DNA of 16,013 nucleotides, taken from positions 1 to 16,013 of the forward strand of contig JAJOKL010000045.1 of NCBI GenBank assembly GCA_021129895.1, given 5' to 3'. The notes beneath the pieces were generated by a model. That model had not been told where the DNA came from. It searched no databases and saw only the letters and a list, made by a program, of their open reading frames with translations. The translations under genes were made by a program, and so were the position numbers. This document shows positions 1 through 6,950 of the stretch, piece after piece (the first letter of the stretch is position 1; every line of letters starts with the position of its first letter). Origin of the DNA: Candidatus Bipolaricaulota bacterium (GTDB lineage: Bacteria > Bipolaricaulota > Bipolaricaulia > Bipolaricaulales > Bipolaricaulaceae).

Positions 1-88
1 AAGGCCTAAAAGGTCAAGAAAAGCAGGACTTGCCTTTCCGGTCCATGCGCCCTTAGGTTGTGCCCAGCGAGAAAGGGGCTAACATTCC

Positions 89-107
89 CCCGGTTCCATG
101 AGCCGGG
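89..107. repeat. Imperfect hairpin in the ppcA leader, similar to one after ppcA
   Basis: The segment reads CCCGGTTCCATGAGCCGGG, an inverted repeat with CCCGG/CCGGG arms. Its first half and right flank closely resemble the hairpin at 1769-1787. It lies about 95 bp before the ppcA start and could be the end of an upstream transcript or a leader structure. There is no T run, so termination is not clearly supported. Confidence 0.4.
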
Positions 108-189
108 TGAAGAGGTGCTCCGGTTTTCTTGAATTGGACACGGCGGATTTGCCACTGGGAGGCTCTCACCCGGTCATGTGAAGGGGTCC

Positions 190-196
190 AAGGAGG
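190..196 (+). promoter_or_regulatory. Shine-Dalgarno site of ppcA
   Basis: AAGGAGG stands 6 nt before the ATG at 203, which supports that start over the later in-frame ATG at 221. No convincing sigma-70 promoter was seen in 1-190; the best pair (TTGTGC at 58-63, TAACAT at 80-85, 16-bp gap) is weak. Confidence 0.75.
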
Positions 197-202
197 CGGA
201 CG

Positions 203-1678
203 ATGAACGTTCCCAGGTGCATGAGCACGCAGCACCCTGACAACGTGCAGATCCCGTTCTTCGCCGACCACCCCATCCTGCAGGGGGAGACGGAGATAAA
301 GGAGGCGTACTACGCCTATTCACACCTGGGCTGCACCGAGCAGATGTGGGACTACGAGGGCAAAGAGGTGGACCACTTCGTGGTGAAGAAGCTCCTGTCG
401 CGCTACGAGCAGTTCTTCCGCAGACACCGCCTGGGAACGGACCTCTTCCTCACCCTGCGCGTGCCCAACCCCCGGGTGGAGCGGGCCGAGGCCAAGGTGC
501 TGCTGGAGACCCTGGAGAGCATCCCCCGCTCCTACGACGCCGCGCGCCTGTTCTACGGCGATGATTCCTCGCCCCCCATCTTCGAGGTCATCCTCCCCAT
601 GACCACCGATGCCCGGGAGCTGAACCGGGTGTACCACTATTATCGGGAGTTCGTGGGCGGCAAAGAGCGCCAGCGGTGCTTCGACGTGTCTGTGGGGGAT
701 TGGGTGGGCGACTTCCGGCCAGACAGGATCAACGTCATCCCCCTGATCGAGGACCGCGAGCACCTCCTGCGGGCGGACCAGATCGTCGCCGAGTACCTGC
801 AGGGCAAGGATGTCGAATATCAACGGGTGTTCCTGGCCCGGTCCGATCCGGCTTTGAACTACGGGCTGGTGAGCGCGGTGCTCCTGGCCAAGGTGGCCCT
901 GGCCCGGTTGGGACGGCGGGAAAAGGAGCTCGGGGTGCAGATACTCCCCATCCTGGGGGTGGGCTCGGCCCCGTTCCGGGGGAATTTCGTCCCTGCCCGG
1001 GTGGCCGAGACGTTGGCGGAGTACCCTTCGGTCCAGACCTTCACCATCCAATCCGCCTTCAAGTACGACCACGAGGAGGAGCAGGTCCGGGCTGCCATCC
1101 AGCACATAAACCAGTCCGTCCGGGGGGAACCTCAGGAGGTGGACGAGGAGAGGTGCCTGAGCATCATCGAGAAGGTCTCGGCTCGCTATGCGGAGTGCGT
1201 CAAGGCCCTGGCCCCGCTGGTGAACGAGGTCGCCCGCTATGTCCCCCCGAGAAGGGCGAGAAAACTCCACATCGGGCTGTTCGGCTACTCGCGGCAGCTT
1301 GATGGCCACGATATCCACCTCCCCAGGGCGATCACGTTCTGTTGTGCCATGTACTCCCTGGGCATCCCCCCAGAGATCCTGGGCCTCAGTGCCTTGGACA
1401 GCTCCGACCTCGCGTTCGTGCGGGCCACCTACAGGAAGTTCGACCGCGACATGGAGGATGCCTTGCGTTACCTGAATGAGGACAACTTGCAATACCTCCC
1501 TTCCCTGATAAGGCGGGAGGTCGAGAGCGCACTGGATGGCTTTCCCTACCAGCCGAACGAGGAGCATCGGGAGGCCACTACCAGGATCATGGAGGCGTTG
1601 CAGGCGGGGGCGGAGGGGAACTCCACCCTCACCGAGGAGATCGTGAAGGCGGCCTCAGTCCGCCGGTTCTTGGGCTGA
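203..1678 (+). CDS. ppcA: Phosphoenolpyruvate carboxylase, archaeal type
   Basis: Predicted cytoplasmic enzyme that carboxylates PEP with bicarbonate to give oxaloacetate and phosphate, an anaplerotic step feeding the TCA cycle or amino acid synthesis. The 491-residue length fits the compact archaeal-type family rather than the roughly 900-residue bacterial/plant type. The N-terminus carries the family hallmark MSTQHPDN (residues 7-14), and a GSAPFRG loop lies at 254-260, followed by a conserved stretch with QSAFKYD. The start is set by AAGGAGG upstream. The gene stands alone, with a gene-free region behind it and a long hairpin just after the stop. This form is typical of archaea and known from scattered bacteria (for example Clostridium perfringens and Leuconostoc), so horizontal transfer in its history is plausible. 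Composition looks like that of its neighbours, so any transfer is not recent. The family assignment rests on recalled motifs, not an alignment. Confidence 0.93.
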   Translation: MNVPRCMSTQHPDNVQIPFFADHPILQGETEIKEAYYAYSHLGCTEQMWDYEGKEVDHFVVKKLLSRYEQFFRRHRLGTDLFLTLRVPNPRVERAEAKVLLETLESIPRSYDAARLFYGDDSSPPIFEVILPMTTDARELNRVYHYYREFVGGKERQRCFDVSVGDWVGDFRPDRINVIPLIEDREHLLRADQIVAEYLQGKDVEYQRVFLARSDPALNYGLVSAVLLAKVALARLGRREKELGVQILPILGVGSAPFRGNFVPARVAETLAEYPSVQTFTIQSAFKYDHEEEQVRAAIQHINQSVRGEPQEVDEERCLSIIEKVSARYAECVKALAPLVNEVARYVPPRRARKLHIGLFGYSRQLDGHDIHLPRAITFCCAMYSLGIPPEILGLSALDSSDLAFVRATYRKFDRDMEDALRYLNEDNLQYLPSLIRREVESALDGFPYQPNEEHREATTRIMEALQAGAEGNSTLTEEIVKAASVRRFLG

Positions 1679-1718
1679 AGCGAGACCAAGCGAACGACCC
1701 GCTGGCCAACTATCACAT

Positions 1719-1762
1719 GAGAGCCTGCCCCGCAGCCTCTGAGTTTTGCGGGGCAGGCTCTC
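1719..1762 (+). terminator. Strong hairpin after ppcA, probable transcription end
   Basis: The arms 1719-1734 and 1747-1762 are perfectly complementary over 16 bp (GAGAGCCTGCCCCGCA and its complement) around a 12-nt loop. It starts 41 bp after the ppcA stop. No T run follows, so it may act as an RNA-stabilising 3' end or a rho-assisted terminator rather than a classic intrinsic one. Confidence 0.55.
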
Positions 1763-1768
1763 GCCCGG

Positions 1769-1787
1769 CCCGGTTCCAGGAACCGGG
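1769..1787. repeat. Second hairpin after ppcA, related to the one at 89-107
   Basis: CCCGGTTC and GAACCGGG pair over 8 bp around CAG. The sequence and its right flank resemble 89-107, so two related stem-loops bracket ppcA. Confidence 0.5.
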
Positions 1788-1853
1788 TTAAAGGGGCTTT
1801 TGGAGGTTTAGATCTAGGAACCAGCGATCAGGTTGCAGGACCCCTTTTGACGC

Positions 1854-1871
1854 TGCGCCAAAAAGGGCGCA
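1854..1871. repeat. Small GC hairpin
   Basis: TGCGCC (1854-1859) pairs with GGCGCA (1866-1871) around a 6-nt A-rich loop. It is part of the structured gene-free stretch and its function is unknown. Confidence 0.4.
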
Positions 1872-1904
1872 ATCGGTCATAAAAGAGGAGTAGAAAGGAG
1901 TTAC

Positions 1905-1937
1905 TTGAACCCGAATCCTCAAAGGATCCGGGTTCAA
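1905..1937. repeat. 33-nt near-perfect hairpin
   Basis: TTGAACCCG (1905-1913) pairs with CGGGTTCAA (1929-1937). After one A/C mismatch, ATCCT (1915-1919) pairs with AGGAT (1923-1927) around loop CAA. A purine-rich, ribosome-site-like string (AAAGGAG) stands just before it on the plus strand, and a 22-codon frame from the TTG at 1905 runs through it. That frame is too short to call a gene. Confidence 0.55.
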
Positions 1938-1939
1938 CG

Positions 1940-2035
1940 GAGCCTGTTGCGAGGCCCTTCTCAGTGTTAGGTCCACCTCCATCAGGCAGGGGGCAAGGCG
2001 ATTGACATGAGGAGCCTGACTTCCGCAACAGGCTC
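1940..2035. repeat. 96-bp segment bounded by 12-bp perfect inverted repeats
   Basis: GAGCCTGTTGCG (1940-1951) and its exact reverse complement (2024-2035) bound the segment. This layout is like a miniature inverted-repeat element or an insertion-sequence relic. No matching target duplication is visible in the bases just outside, and no transposase is encoded, so the mobile-element reading is inference. The arms could also form one long RNA stem. Confidence 0.45.
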
Positions 2036-2273
2036 ATGAGCGGTTTCAAATCGGGCTGGGAGCGCGTCAACCATGGATCCAGGCGTGATTGACCCCGGAG
2101 CAGGCCGAGACCACTGACTTCTTTCATCACCAAGCCCCGAAGCCACTAAGGAATAGGAATTTTCTTTCTATCTTAGGTGTTCGTGGTCGATAGGGGTTCA
2201 TGGGAAGGGCCGCCTCCCCGCTCCTCCTACCCTTAGTGTCCATCTCCGCGACAGTTTGGGCAGGCTCGGTGGA

Positions 2274-2648
2274 TCACTCCCCCGTGGCCTCCTGTTTCCG
2301 CGACAGCACCCCGGCGGCGATTTCGTCCAGCATCGCTTTCGCCTTGGGTGACCGGCGGAAGGTGGGCTCTAAAAGCCGGCACGGGTAATCGGAACAGTGT
2401 CCGCAGGTCTCCAGGCTCCGGCCCAGCGCGCAGCGCCGGATTTCACATTGGTCCACGAACGAGGCCACAAGGCCCTCCCCTTTGCAGCCGCAACAGAGAC
2501 AGTCCTCAACCGAAAGAGGGTGTTCTTCGGTGCTCCACTCGCGGGCCAGTTTGGAAAGGGCGGTGTGGTTGCCCTGTTGGGTGGCGAGGTAGGCCGGACA
2601 TTCGCTGCAGACAAGGCCGCAGCAGGCGATCATCGTGCTTTTCTCCAT
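2274..2648 (-). CDS. Cysteine-rich DUF3795-family protein
   Basis: A 124-residue protein with 13 cysteines: 9, 10, 14, 17, 50, 52, 53, 55, 68, 73, 82, 85 and 90. The opening CCGxxCxxCPAY and the later CxCCxC and CxxCxxYPC groups match my recollection of DUF3795 proteins, common in anaerobes and of unknown function. They probably bind zinc or an iron-sulfur cluster. No signal peptide or membrane segment is seen, so it is probably cytoplasmic. The start is supported by AAAGGAG about 6 nt before the ATG. It lies downstream of atpD on the same strand but more than 300 bp away, so operon membership is doubtful. No metal site or partner can be assigned from sequence alone. Confidence 0.8.
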   Translation of the reverse strand: MEKSTMIACCGLVCSECPAYLATQQGNHTALSKLAREWSTEEHPLSVEDCLCCGCKGEGLVASFVDQCEIRRCALGRSLETCGHCSDYPCRLLEPTFRRSPKAKAMLDEIAAGVLSRKQEATGE

Positions 2649-2956
2649 GTTTTTCTCCTTTTTCCGAAAGCTCTCGACGGCCCTTCGTCAGGGGCTGGAC
2701 CGCAGAACTCAGGGGGCAAGCAACCCCCAGCGCCCCCTTGGAAAGCCATCTCCGCATTTCGATCTCCCCTTTAGGGCCGTGACTCATACTACCCCTTTCC
2801 GGAAGATTTAAGCGGGGAAATCACGGGTGTCACTGAACAGGATGGTCGCTTTGATTTGCTCGCACCCGGCGTTGAGCCGGCCCCCGCGGCTCCACTTGCC
2901 AGGAGGCTCTCTTCACGCCACCGGTTCCGCCTAGAGAAAGGTCAAGCACCCCAGGA
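2649..2956. other. Intergenic region between atpD and the DUF3795 gene
   Basis: About 308 bp with no gene that I trust. It contains a small hairpin (2874-2892) and a copy of AGGCTCTC (2904-2911) near CCGGTTCC, a combination also seen around ppcA. This is where an epsilon-subunit gene would be expected after atpD, but no frame here resembles one. Confidence 0.6.
2874..2892 (-). terminator. Weak hairpin downstream of atpD
   Basis: GAGCCG (2874-2879) pairs with CGGCTC (2887-2892) around a 7-nt loop, 65 bp after the atpD stop on the minus strand. No T run follows. It is a possible 3' end of the atp operon transcript and nothing stronger is visible. Confidence 0.25.
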
Positions 2957-4357
2957 CTACTTCTTCGCTCGCTCCAGTACCTCCTCGATGGTGCCCACCA
3001 TGTAAAAGGCCTGCTCCGGGATGTCGTCCAGTTCCCCGTCGCAGATCAGCTTGAACCCCCGCACCGTGTCCTGGATCTTCACGTACACGCCCTTGCGGTT
3101 CGTGAAGTGCTCGGCCACGTGGAACGGCTGGGCCATGAACCGTTGGATCTTCCGGGCCCGCATCACGATGGTCTGATCCTCCTCGGAGAGCTCCTCCATG
3201 CCCATGATGGCGATGATGTCCTGCAGGTCCTGGTGGCGCTGCAGGATAGCCCTGGTCCTTTGGGCCACCTCGTAGTGCTCTCGAGATAGGACCCTGGGGT
3301 CCATGAGCCGGGAGTCGGACTGCAGCGGGTCCACCGCTGGGTAGATCCCCTTCTCGGCAAGCTCCCGGGTGAGGGTGATGGTGGCATCCAGGTGCGCGAA
3401 CACGGTGGCCGGCGCCGGATCAGTGAGGTCGTCGGCCGGCACGTACACCGCCTGCACCGAGGTGATGGAGCCCCGGTTGGTGGAGGTGATCCGCTCCTGG
3501 AGCTCGGCCATCTCGGTGGCCAGGGTAGGCTGGTACCCCACCTCGGAAGGCATCCGCCCCAAAAGCGCCGACACCTCGGAGCCGGCCTGGGCGAACCGGA
3601 AGATGTTGTCGATAAACAGGAGCACGTCCTTTCCCTCCTCGTCCCGGAAGTACTCGGCCATGGTGACCCCGGACAGGCCCACCCGGAACCGGGCGCCCGG
3701 CGGCTCGTTCATCTGCCCGTAGACGAGCACCGTGTTGGGCAGCACCCCGGCCCGCTTCATCTCGAGATACAGCTCGTTCCCCTCCCGGGACCGCTCCCCC
3801 ACCCCGGCGAAAACGGAAAACCCCTTGTGCTCGTAGGCGATGGCCCGGATGAGCTCCATGATGAGCACGGTCTTCCCCACCCCGGCCCCGCCGAACAGGC
3901 CCACCTTCCCCCCTTTCGGGATGGGGGCGATGAGGTCGATCACCTTGATCCCGGTCTCCAGGACCTCATCCTCCACCGACAGGTCCGAGAGGTGGGGCGG
4001 ATCCCGGTGGATGGGGTAACGCTTTTTCGTGTCGGGAGGGGGCTGCTCGTCGATGGGGTTCCCCACGAGGTTGAACATCCGGCCCAGGGTCTCGGGGCCC
4101 ACCGGCACGGTGATGGGGCCACCGGTGTCCAGCACCTTGTCCCCCCGCTTGAGCCCGTCGGTGGAGTCCATGGCGATGGCCCGCACCTCGGAGTCCCCCA
4201 GGTGCTGGGCCACCTCCAACACCAGATCCACCCCGTCCTCCCGAGGGACCACCAAGGCCTGCTTCAAAGATGGCAAGTGTCCCCGCGGAAAGCGAACGTC
4301 CACCACCGGGCCTCGAATGGCGGTGATCCAACCCTCTGCCACCGGTTCTTTTTTCAT
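2957..4357 (-). CDS. atpD: F-type ATP synthase subunit beta
   Basis: Catalytic subunit of F1, forming the alpha3-beta3 head on the cytoplasmic side of the membrane. The 466-residue length is normal. The Walker A loop GGAGVGKT is at 156-163, the catalytic GER glutamate at 188, the FIDNIFRF stretch around 249-256 and the DELSEED-type loop (MEELSEED) at 387-394. All key catalytic residues that I can identify are present. Its ATG overlaps the atpG stop as ATGA, indicating translational coupling. It is the last gene of the operon: unlike in most bacteria, no epsilon gene follows. Identification is secure. Confidence 0.98.
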   Translation of the reverse strand: MKKEPVAEGWITAIRGPVVDVRFPRGHLPSLKQALVVPREDGVDLVLEVAQHLGDSEVRAIAMDSTDGLKRGDKVLDTGGPITVPVGPETLGRMFNLVGNPIDEQPPPDTKKRYPIHRDPPHLSDLSVEDEVLETGIKVIDLIAPIPKGGKVGLFGGAGVGKTVLIMELIRAIAYEHKGFSVFAGVGERSREGNELYLEMKRAGVLPNTVLVYGQMNEPPGARFRVGLSGVTMAEYFRDEEGKDVLLFIDNIFRFAQAGSEVSALLGRMPSEVGYQPTLATEMAELQERITSTNRGSITSVQAVYVPADDLTDPAPATVFAHLDATITLTRELAEKGIYPAVDPLQSDSRLMDPRVLSREHYEVAQRTRAILQRHQDLQDIIAIMGMEELSEEDQTIVMRARKIQRFMAQPFHVAEHFTNRKGVYVKIQDTVRGFKLICDGELDDIPEQAFYMVGTIEEVLERAKK

Positions 4358-5208
4358 CTTTCCTCCCTGAGAGCTTCCGCCCCGCCCATGATGTCGGCGA
4401 GTTCGGCCGTGATCCCGTGCTGGCGAGCCTTATTGTAAAGCAGGGTCAGCTTATCGATGAGCTCGTCGGCGTTGTCGGTGGCGGCCTTCATGGTCTGGCG
4501 GCGGATGGCCTGCTCGGAGGCCTTGGCGGAAAGCAGGATGCCGAACACCCGCCCCAGCAAGTACAGGCGGGCAGCATGGTCCAACAGCTTTGGCAAGGCC
4601 GGCTCGTGGATCAGCTCTTCCCCCATGGCCTCCGGCACCTCCAGGGGAAGCAGCCGCTCCACCCTGACCCGCTGCACCAGCTCCCCCCGGAAGTGCATGT
4701 ACACCGTCCATACCTCGCCCACCCGCTCCGGGTACAACGCCAGCAAGTCCTCCAGGATACGGCGGGCGACCCCCAGGTCCGGTCGCTCGTAGGCGCGGAG
4801 GTATATTTCGGCTATGGGCCAAGGGCGGGAGCGGAAGAAACGATGTGCCTTCTCGCCCCCCAACAGGAGCTGGACCTCCCCATGCTGCTCACAGAACCCT
4901 AGGGCGGCCCGGTTGATGTCTCCCACATAACGGCCGCACAACCCCCGGTCGGAGTTCATCACCAGCAACGCAGCCCCTTTTCGCTCGGTGTGGAGGAAGA
5001 ACGGGTGTTCTATCCCCTGTTTTTGGGCCGTCGCCCACAGCTGGGCAAGTGTGTTCTCGGACTCCTCCCCGAACGGCCGGGCGGAAAACAGGGCGCGCTT
5101 GCGTTGGATCACTTGCGTTGCGGCGATGGCGTACATGGCCTTGGTGATCTGGCGCACGTGCTTGACGTTCTGGATCCGCCGCAGGATCTGCCTAGTTTTC
5201 TTCGCCAT
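4354..5208 (-). CDS. atpG: F-type ATP synthase subunit gamma
   Basis: Central rotor shaft linking the c-ring to the F1 head. The 284-residue length is normal. The N-terminal helix (RRIQNVKHVRQITKAMYAIA) and the C-terminal helix with MKAATDNADELIDKL and a GAEAL ending match the family's two conserved coiled-coil ends. I chose the ATG at 5208, which has GGAAG 6 nt upstream; a TTG two codons earlier (5214) is also possible. The stop overlaps the atpD start. On the minus strand a 232-bp gap separates it from atpA, which is unusual because atpA and atpG normally lie close together. The gap ends in a 7-bp repeat array that comes within 12 bp of this start codon. Confidence 0.96.
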   Translation of the reverse strand: MAKKTRQILRRIQNVKHVRQITKAMYAIAATQVIQRKRALFSARPFGEESENTLAQLWATAQKQGIEHPFFLHTERKGAALLVMNSDRGLCGRYVGDINRAALGFCEQHGEVQLLLGGEKAHRFFRSRPWPIAEIYLRAYERPDLGVARRILEDLLALYPERVGEVWTVYMHFRGELVQRVRVERLLPLEVPEAMGEELIHEPALPKLLDHAARLYLLGRVFGILLSAKASEQAIRRQTMKAATDNADELIDKLTLLYNKARQHGITAELADIMGGAEALREER

Positions 5209-5219
5209 CTTCAACTTCC

Positions 5220-5247
5220 GTGACGCGTGACCGGTGACGCGTTACGG
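5220..5247. repeat. Four 7-bp tandem units just upstream of atpG
   Basis: Units on the plus strand are GTGACGC, GTGACCG, GTGACGC and GTTACGG. A related array is at 5419-5446, and ACGCGTTACG is shared exactly by both (5237-5246 and 5422-5431). The array lies at the place where the atpG ribosome site is expected. Confidence 0.6.
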
Positions 5248-5283
5248 GTTTTTCCCAGCAAAGTTCCGATCGGAGTAGAGGTA

Positions 5284-5313
5284 ACCGACCAGGCGCAAAG
5301 CCTGGAGATCGGT
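5284..5313. repeat. Bulged hairpin in the atpA-atpG gap
   Basis: ACCGA/TCGGT forms an outer stem and CCAGGC/GCCTGG an inner 6-bp stem around GCAAA, with a 3-nt AGA bulge on one side. It may be an RNA processing or stability element inside the atp transcript. There is no T run on either side. Confidence 0.45.
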
Positions 5314-5418
5314 GGGGCACGGTGGGTTTCATTAGGTCACTGGCATTCATCGGCCCTCACTCACTCCCTCTCCACGTTCGCCAAACCTCAACTCGCTTAA
5401 ATCCAATCCTCACTTGCC

Positions 5419-5446
5419 GTCACGCGTTACGCGTTACCCGTTACGC
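5419..5446. repeat. Four 7-bp tandem units covering the atpA stop codon
   Basis: Units on the plus strand are GTCACGC, GTTACGC, GTTACCC and GTTACGC. The last unit contains the atpA stop (TAA at 5443-5441 on the minus strand), so the array invades the very 3' end of atpA. Confidence 0.6.
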
Positions 5447-6946
5447 TCTGAATGATTCTTTGAACGCCTTGGCCGCGGCCTCCAGCCCTGCCCGCACCCG
5501 CTCCGTCATGTGCCGCTCCCGCCGCAGTTCCTCCAGCACCTCCCGGTGCTCCTCCTTGAGATAGGCCAAAAACCGGGCCTCGAACGTCCGCACCGCCTCC
5601 ACCGGGATGTCATCCAGGTACCCGGACACCGCCACGTACAGGGCGGCCACCTGCTCCTCCACCGGCATCGGCTGGTATTGGGGCTGCTTTAGCATCTCCA
5701 TGACTCGCTCCCCCCGGGCGAGCTGGGCTTGGGAGGCCTCGTCCAGCTCCTGGGCGAACTCGGCGAACGCGGCCAGGTCCCGGTACTGGGCCAGTTCCAA
5801 CCGCAGCTGCCCGGCCACCTCCTTCATGGCCGGGATCTGAGCCGCTCCCCCCACCCGGGACACCGACAGCCCCACGTTCATGGCCGGCCGCTGTCCTTTG
5901 TTGAAAAGGTCGCTCTCCAAGTAGATCTGCCCGTCGGTGATGGAGATGAGGTTGGTGGGGATGTAGGCCGTGATGTCGCCGGCCTTGGTCTCCACGATGG
6001 GGAGGGCGGTGAGGGAGCCGCCGCCGTGCTCGTCGGAGAGCCTGGCCGCCCGCTCCAGGAGCCGGGAGTGGGTGTAGAAGATGTCCCCGGGGTAGGCCTC
6101 CCGTCCCGGCGGCCGCCGGAGAAGAAGCGAGATCTCCCGGTAGGCCACCGCGTGCTTGGAGAGGTCGTCGTACACGATCAGGGCATCCTGGCCCCTGTCG
6201 CGGAAGTAATCCCCCATGACGCAGCCGGCGTAGGGGGCGAGGTACTGCAAGGGCGCCGGGTCCTCGGCGGCGGCGGCTACCACGGTGGTGAACTCCATGG
6301 CCCCATAGCGTTTGAACGCGTCCACCACCTTGGCGATGGTGGAGGACTTCTGGCCGATGGCGACGTAGATGCAGTAGACCCCCTGGCCCTTCTGGTTGAT
6401 GATGGTGTCCACGGCGATGGCGGTCTTGCCGGTGCGGCGGTCGCCGATGATCAGTTCCCGCTGGCCCCGGCCGATGGGGGTGAGGGCGTCGATGCACTTG
6501 ATCCCAGTCTGAAGCGGGGTGTCCACCGGCTGGCGGGCGATCACCCCCGGGGCCTTGGCATCGGTCTTGCGCCAGCCGGAGGGCTCGATAGGCGGGCCCC
6601 CGTCCAACGGGCGCCCTAGGGGGTCCACCACCCGGCCCAAAAAACCCTCCCCCACCGGGGTCTGGAGCACCCGCCCGGTGCGGCGTACCTCGTCCCCTTC
6701 TTTTATGGCCTCATCCGGCCCCAGGAGGGCCACCCCAACCGAGTCCTCCTGCAGGTCCAACACCAGCCCGTACACGTCCCCGGGGAAGCGGAGGAGTTCC
6801 GAGGCCACCGCCGAGCGAAGCCCCCATACCCGGGCGATCCCGTCGCCCACCTCCACCACCACCCCCACTTCCTCCATCTCCAGGTCCACCCCGAGCCGCT
6901 TTATCTGTTCCTTCAAGACGGCGGCTATCTCGTCCTTGCGAGCCAT
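5441..6946 (-). CDS. atpA: F-type ATP synthase subunit alpha
   Basis: Non-catalytic nucleotide-binding subunit of the F1 head, which also supplies the arginine finger to the beta active sites. At 501 residues it has normal length. The Walker A loop GDRRTGKT is at 168-175, and the arginine-finger motif SVSRVGG has its Arg at 364. The open frame continues 19 codons upstream, but the ATG at 6946 is preferred. It has GGGGGTGA just before it, the product begins like other alpha subunits (MARKDEI), and the earlier part would overlap atpH. The atpH stop lies 4 bp before this start. The stop codon is inside a 7-bp repeat array. Confidence 0.98.
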   Translation of the reverse strand: MARKDEIAAVLKEQIKRLGVDLEMEEVGVVVEVGDGIARVWGLRSAVASELLRFPGDVYGLVLDLQEDSVGVALLGPDEAIKEGDEVRRTGRVLQTPVGEGFLGRVVDPLGRPLDGGPPIEPSGWRKTDAKAPGVIARQPVDTPLQTGIKCIDALTPIGRGQRELIIGDRRTGKTAIAVDTIINQKGQGVYCIYVAIGQKSSTIAKVVDAFKRYGAMEFTTVVAAAAEDPAPLQYLAPYAGCVMGDYFRDRGQDALIVYDDLSKHAVAYREISLLLRRPPGREAYPGDIFYTHSRLLERAARLSDEHGGGSLTALPIVETKAGDITAYIPTNLISITDGQIYLESDLFNKGQRPAMNVGLSVSRVGGAAQIPAMKEVAGQLRLELAQYRDLAAFAEFAQELDEASQAQLARGERVMEMLKQPQYQPMPVEEQVAALYVAVSGYLDDIPVEAVRTFEARFLAYLKEEHREVLEELRRERHMTERVRAGLEAAAKAFKESFRA

Positions 6947-6950
6947 GTCA

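Larger units (their letters stand above)
1679..2273. other. Gene-free, hairpin-rich region between ppcA and the DUF3795 gene
   Basis: About 595 bp without a credible gene. From left to right it holds a 16-bp-stem hairpin (1719-1762), a second hairpin (1769-1787), a small GCGC hairpin (1854-1871), a 33-nt hairpin (1905-1937) and a 12-bp inverted repeat pair bounding 96 bp (1940-2035). A weaker mirrored pair follows, with a CTTAGTG-type string on the minus strand near 2125-2149 and CTTAGGTG on the plus strand near 2172-2179. The short open frames here lack good ribosome sites. It could hold a decayed mobile element or a structured RNA; neither is proven. Confidence 0.6.

Noticed and set aside
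320..1567. Long open frame antisense to ppcA
   Set aside because: It mirrors the codon pattern of a GC-rich gene, has no ribosome site and gives a His/Leu/Gly-rich product that resembles no family.
1828..2133. 101-codon minus-strand frame after ppcA
   Set aside because: It crosses the inverted repeats, has no ribosome site and matches no protein that I recognise. It could be a transposase relic but this cannot be supported.
2506..2787. 93-codon frame overlapping the DUF3795 gene
   Set aside because: It is in a different frame over most of that gene, which has a better ribosome site and clear family motifs.
3392..4438. Long open frame antisense to atpD
   Set aside because: It is a shadow of atpD with low-complexity Gly/His/Pro/Leu composition and no start signals.
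5220..5446. CRISPR-like or iteron array
   Set aside because: The units are only 7 bp with no spacers, and no cas or replication gene is near.
5729..6619. Open frame antisense to atpA
   Set aside because: It is explained entirely by GC-rich third positions of atpA and has no supporting motif.
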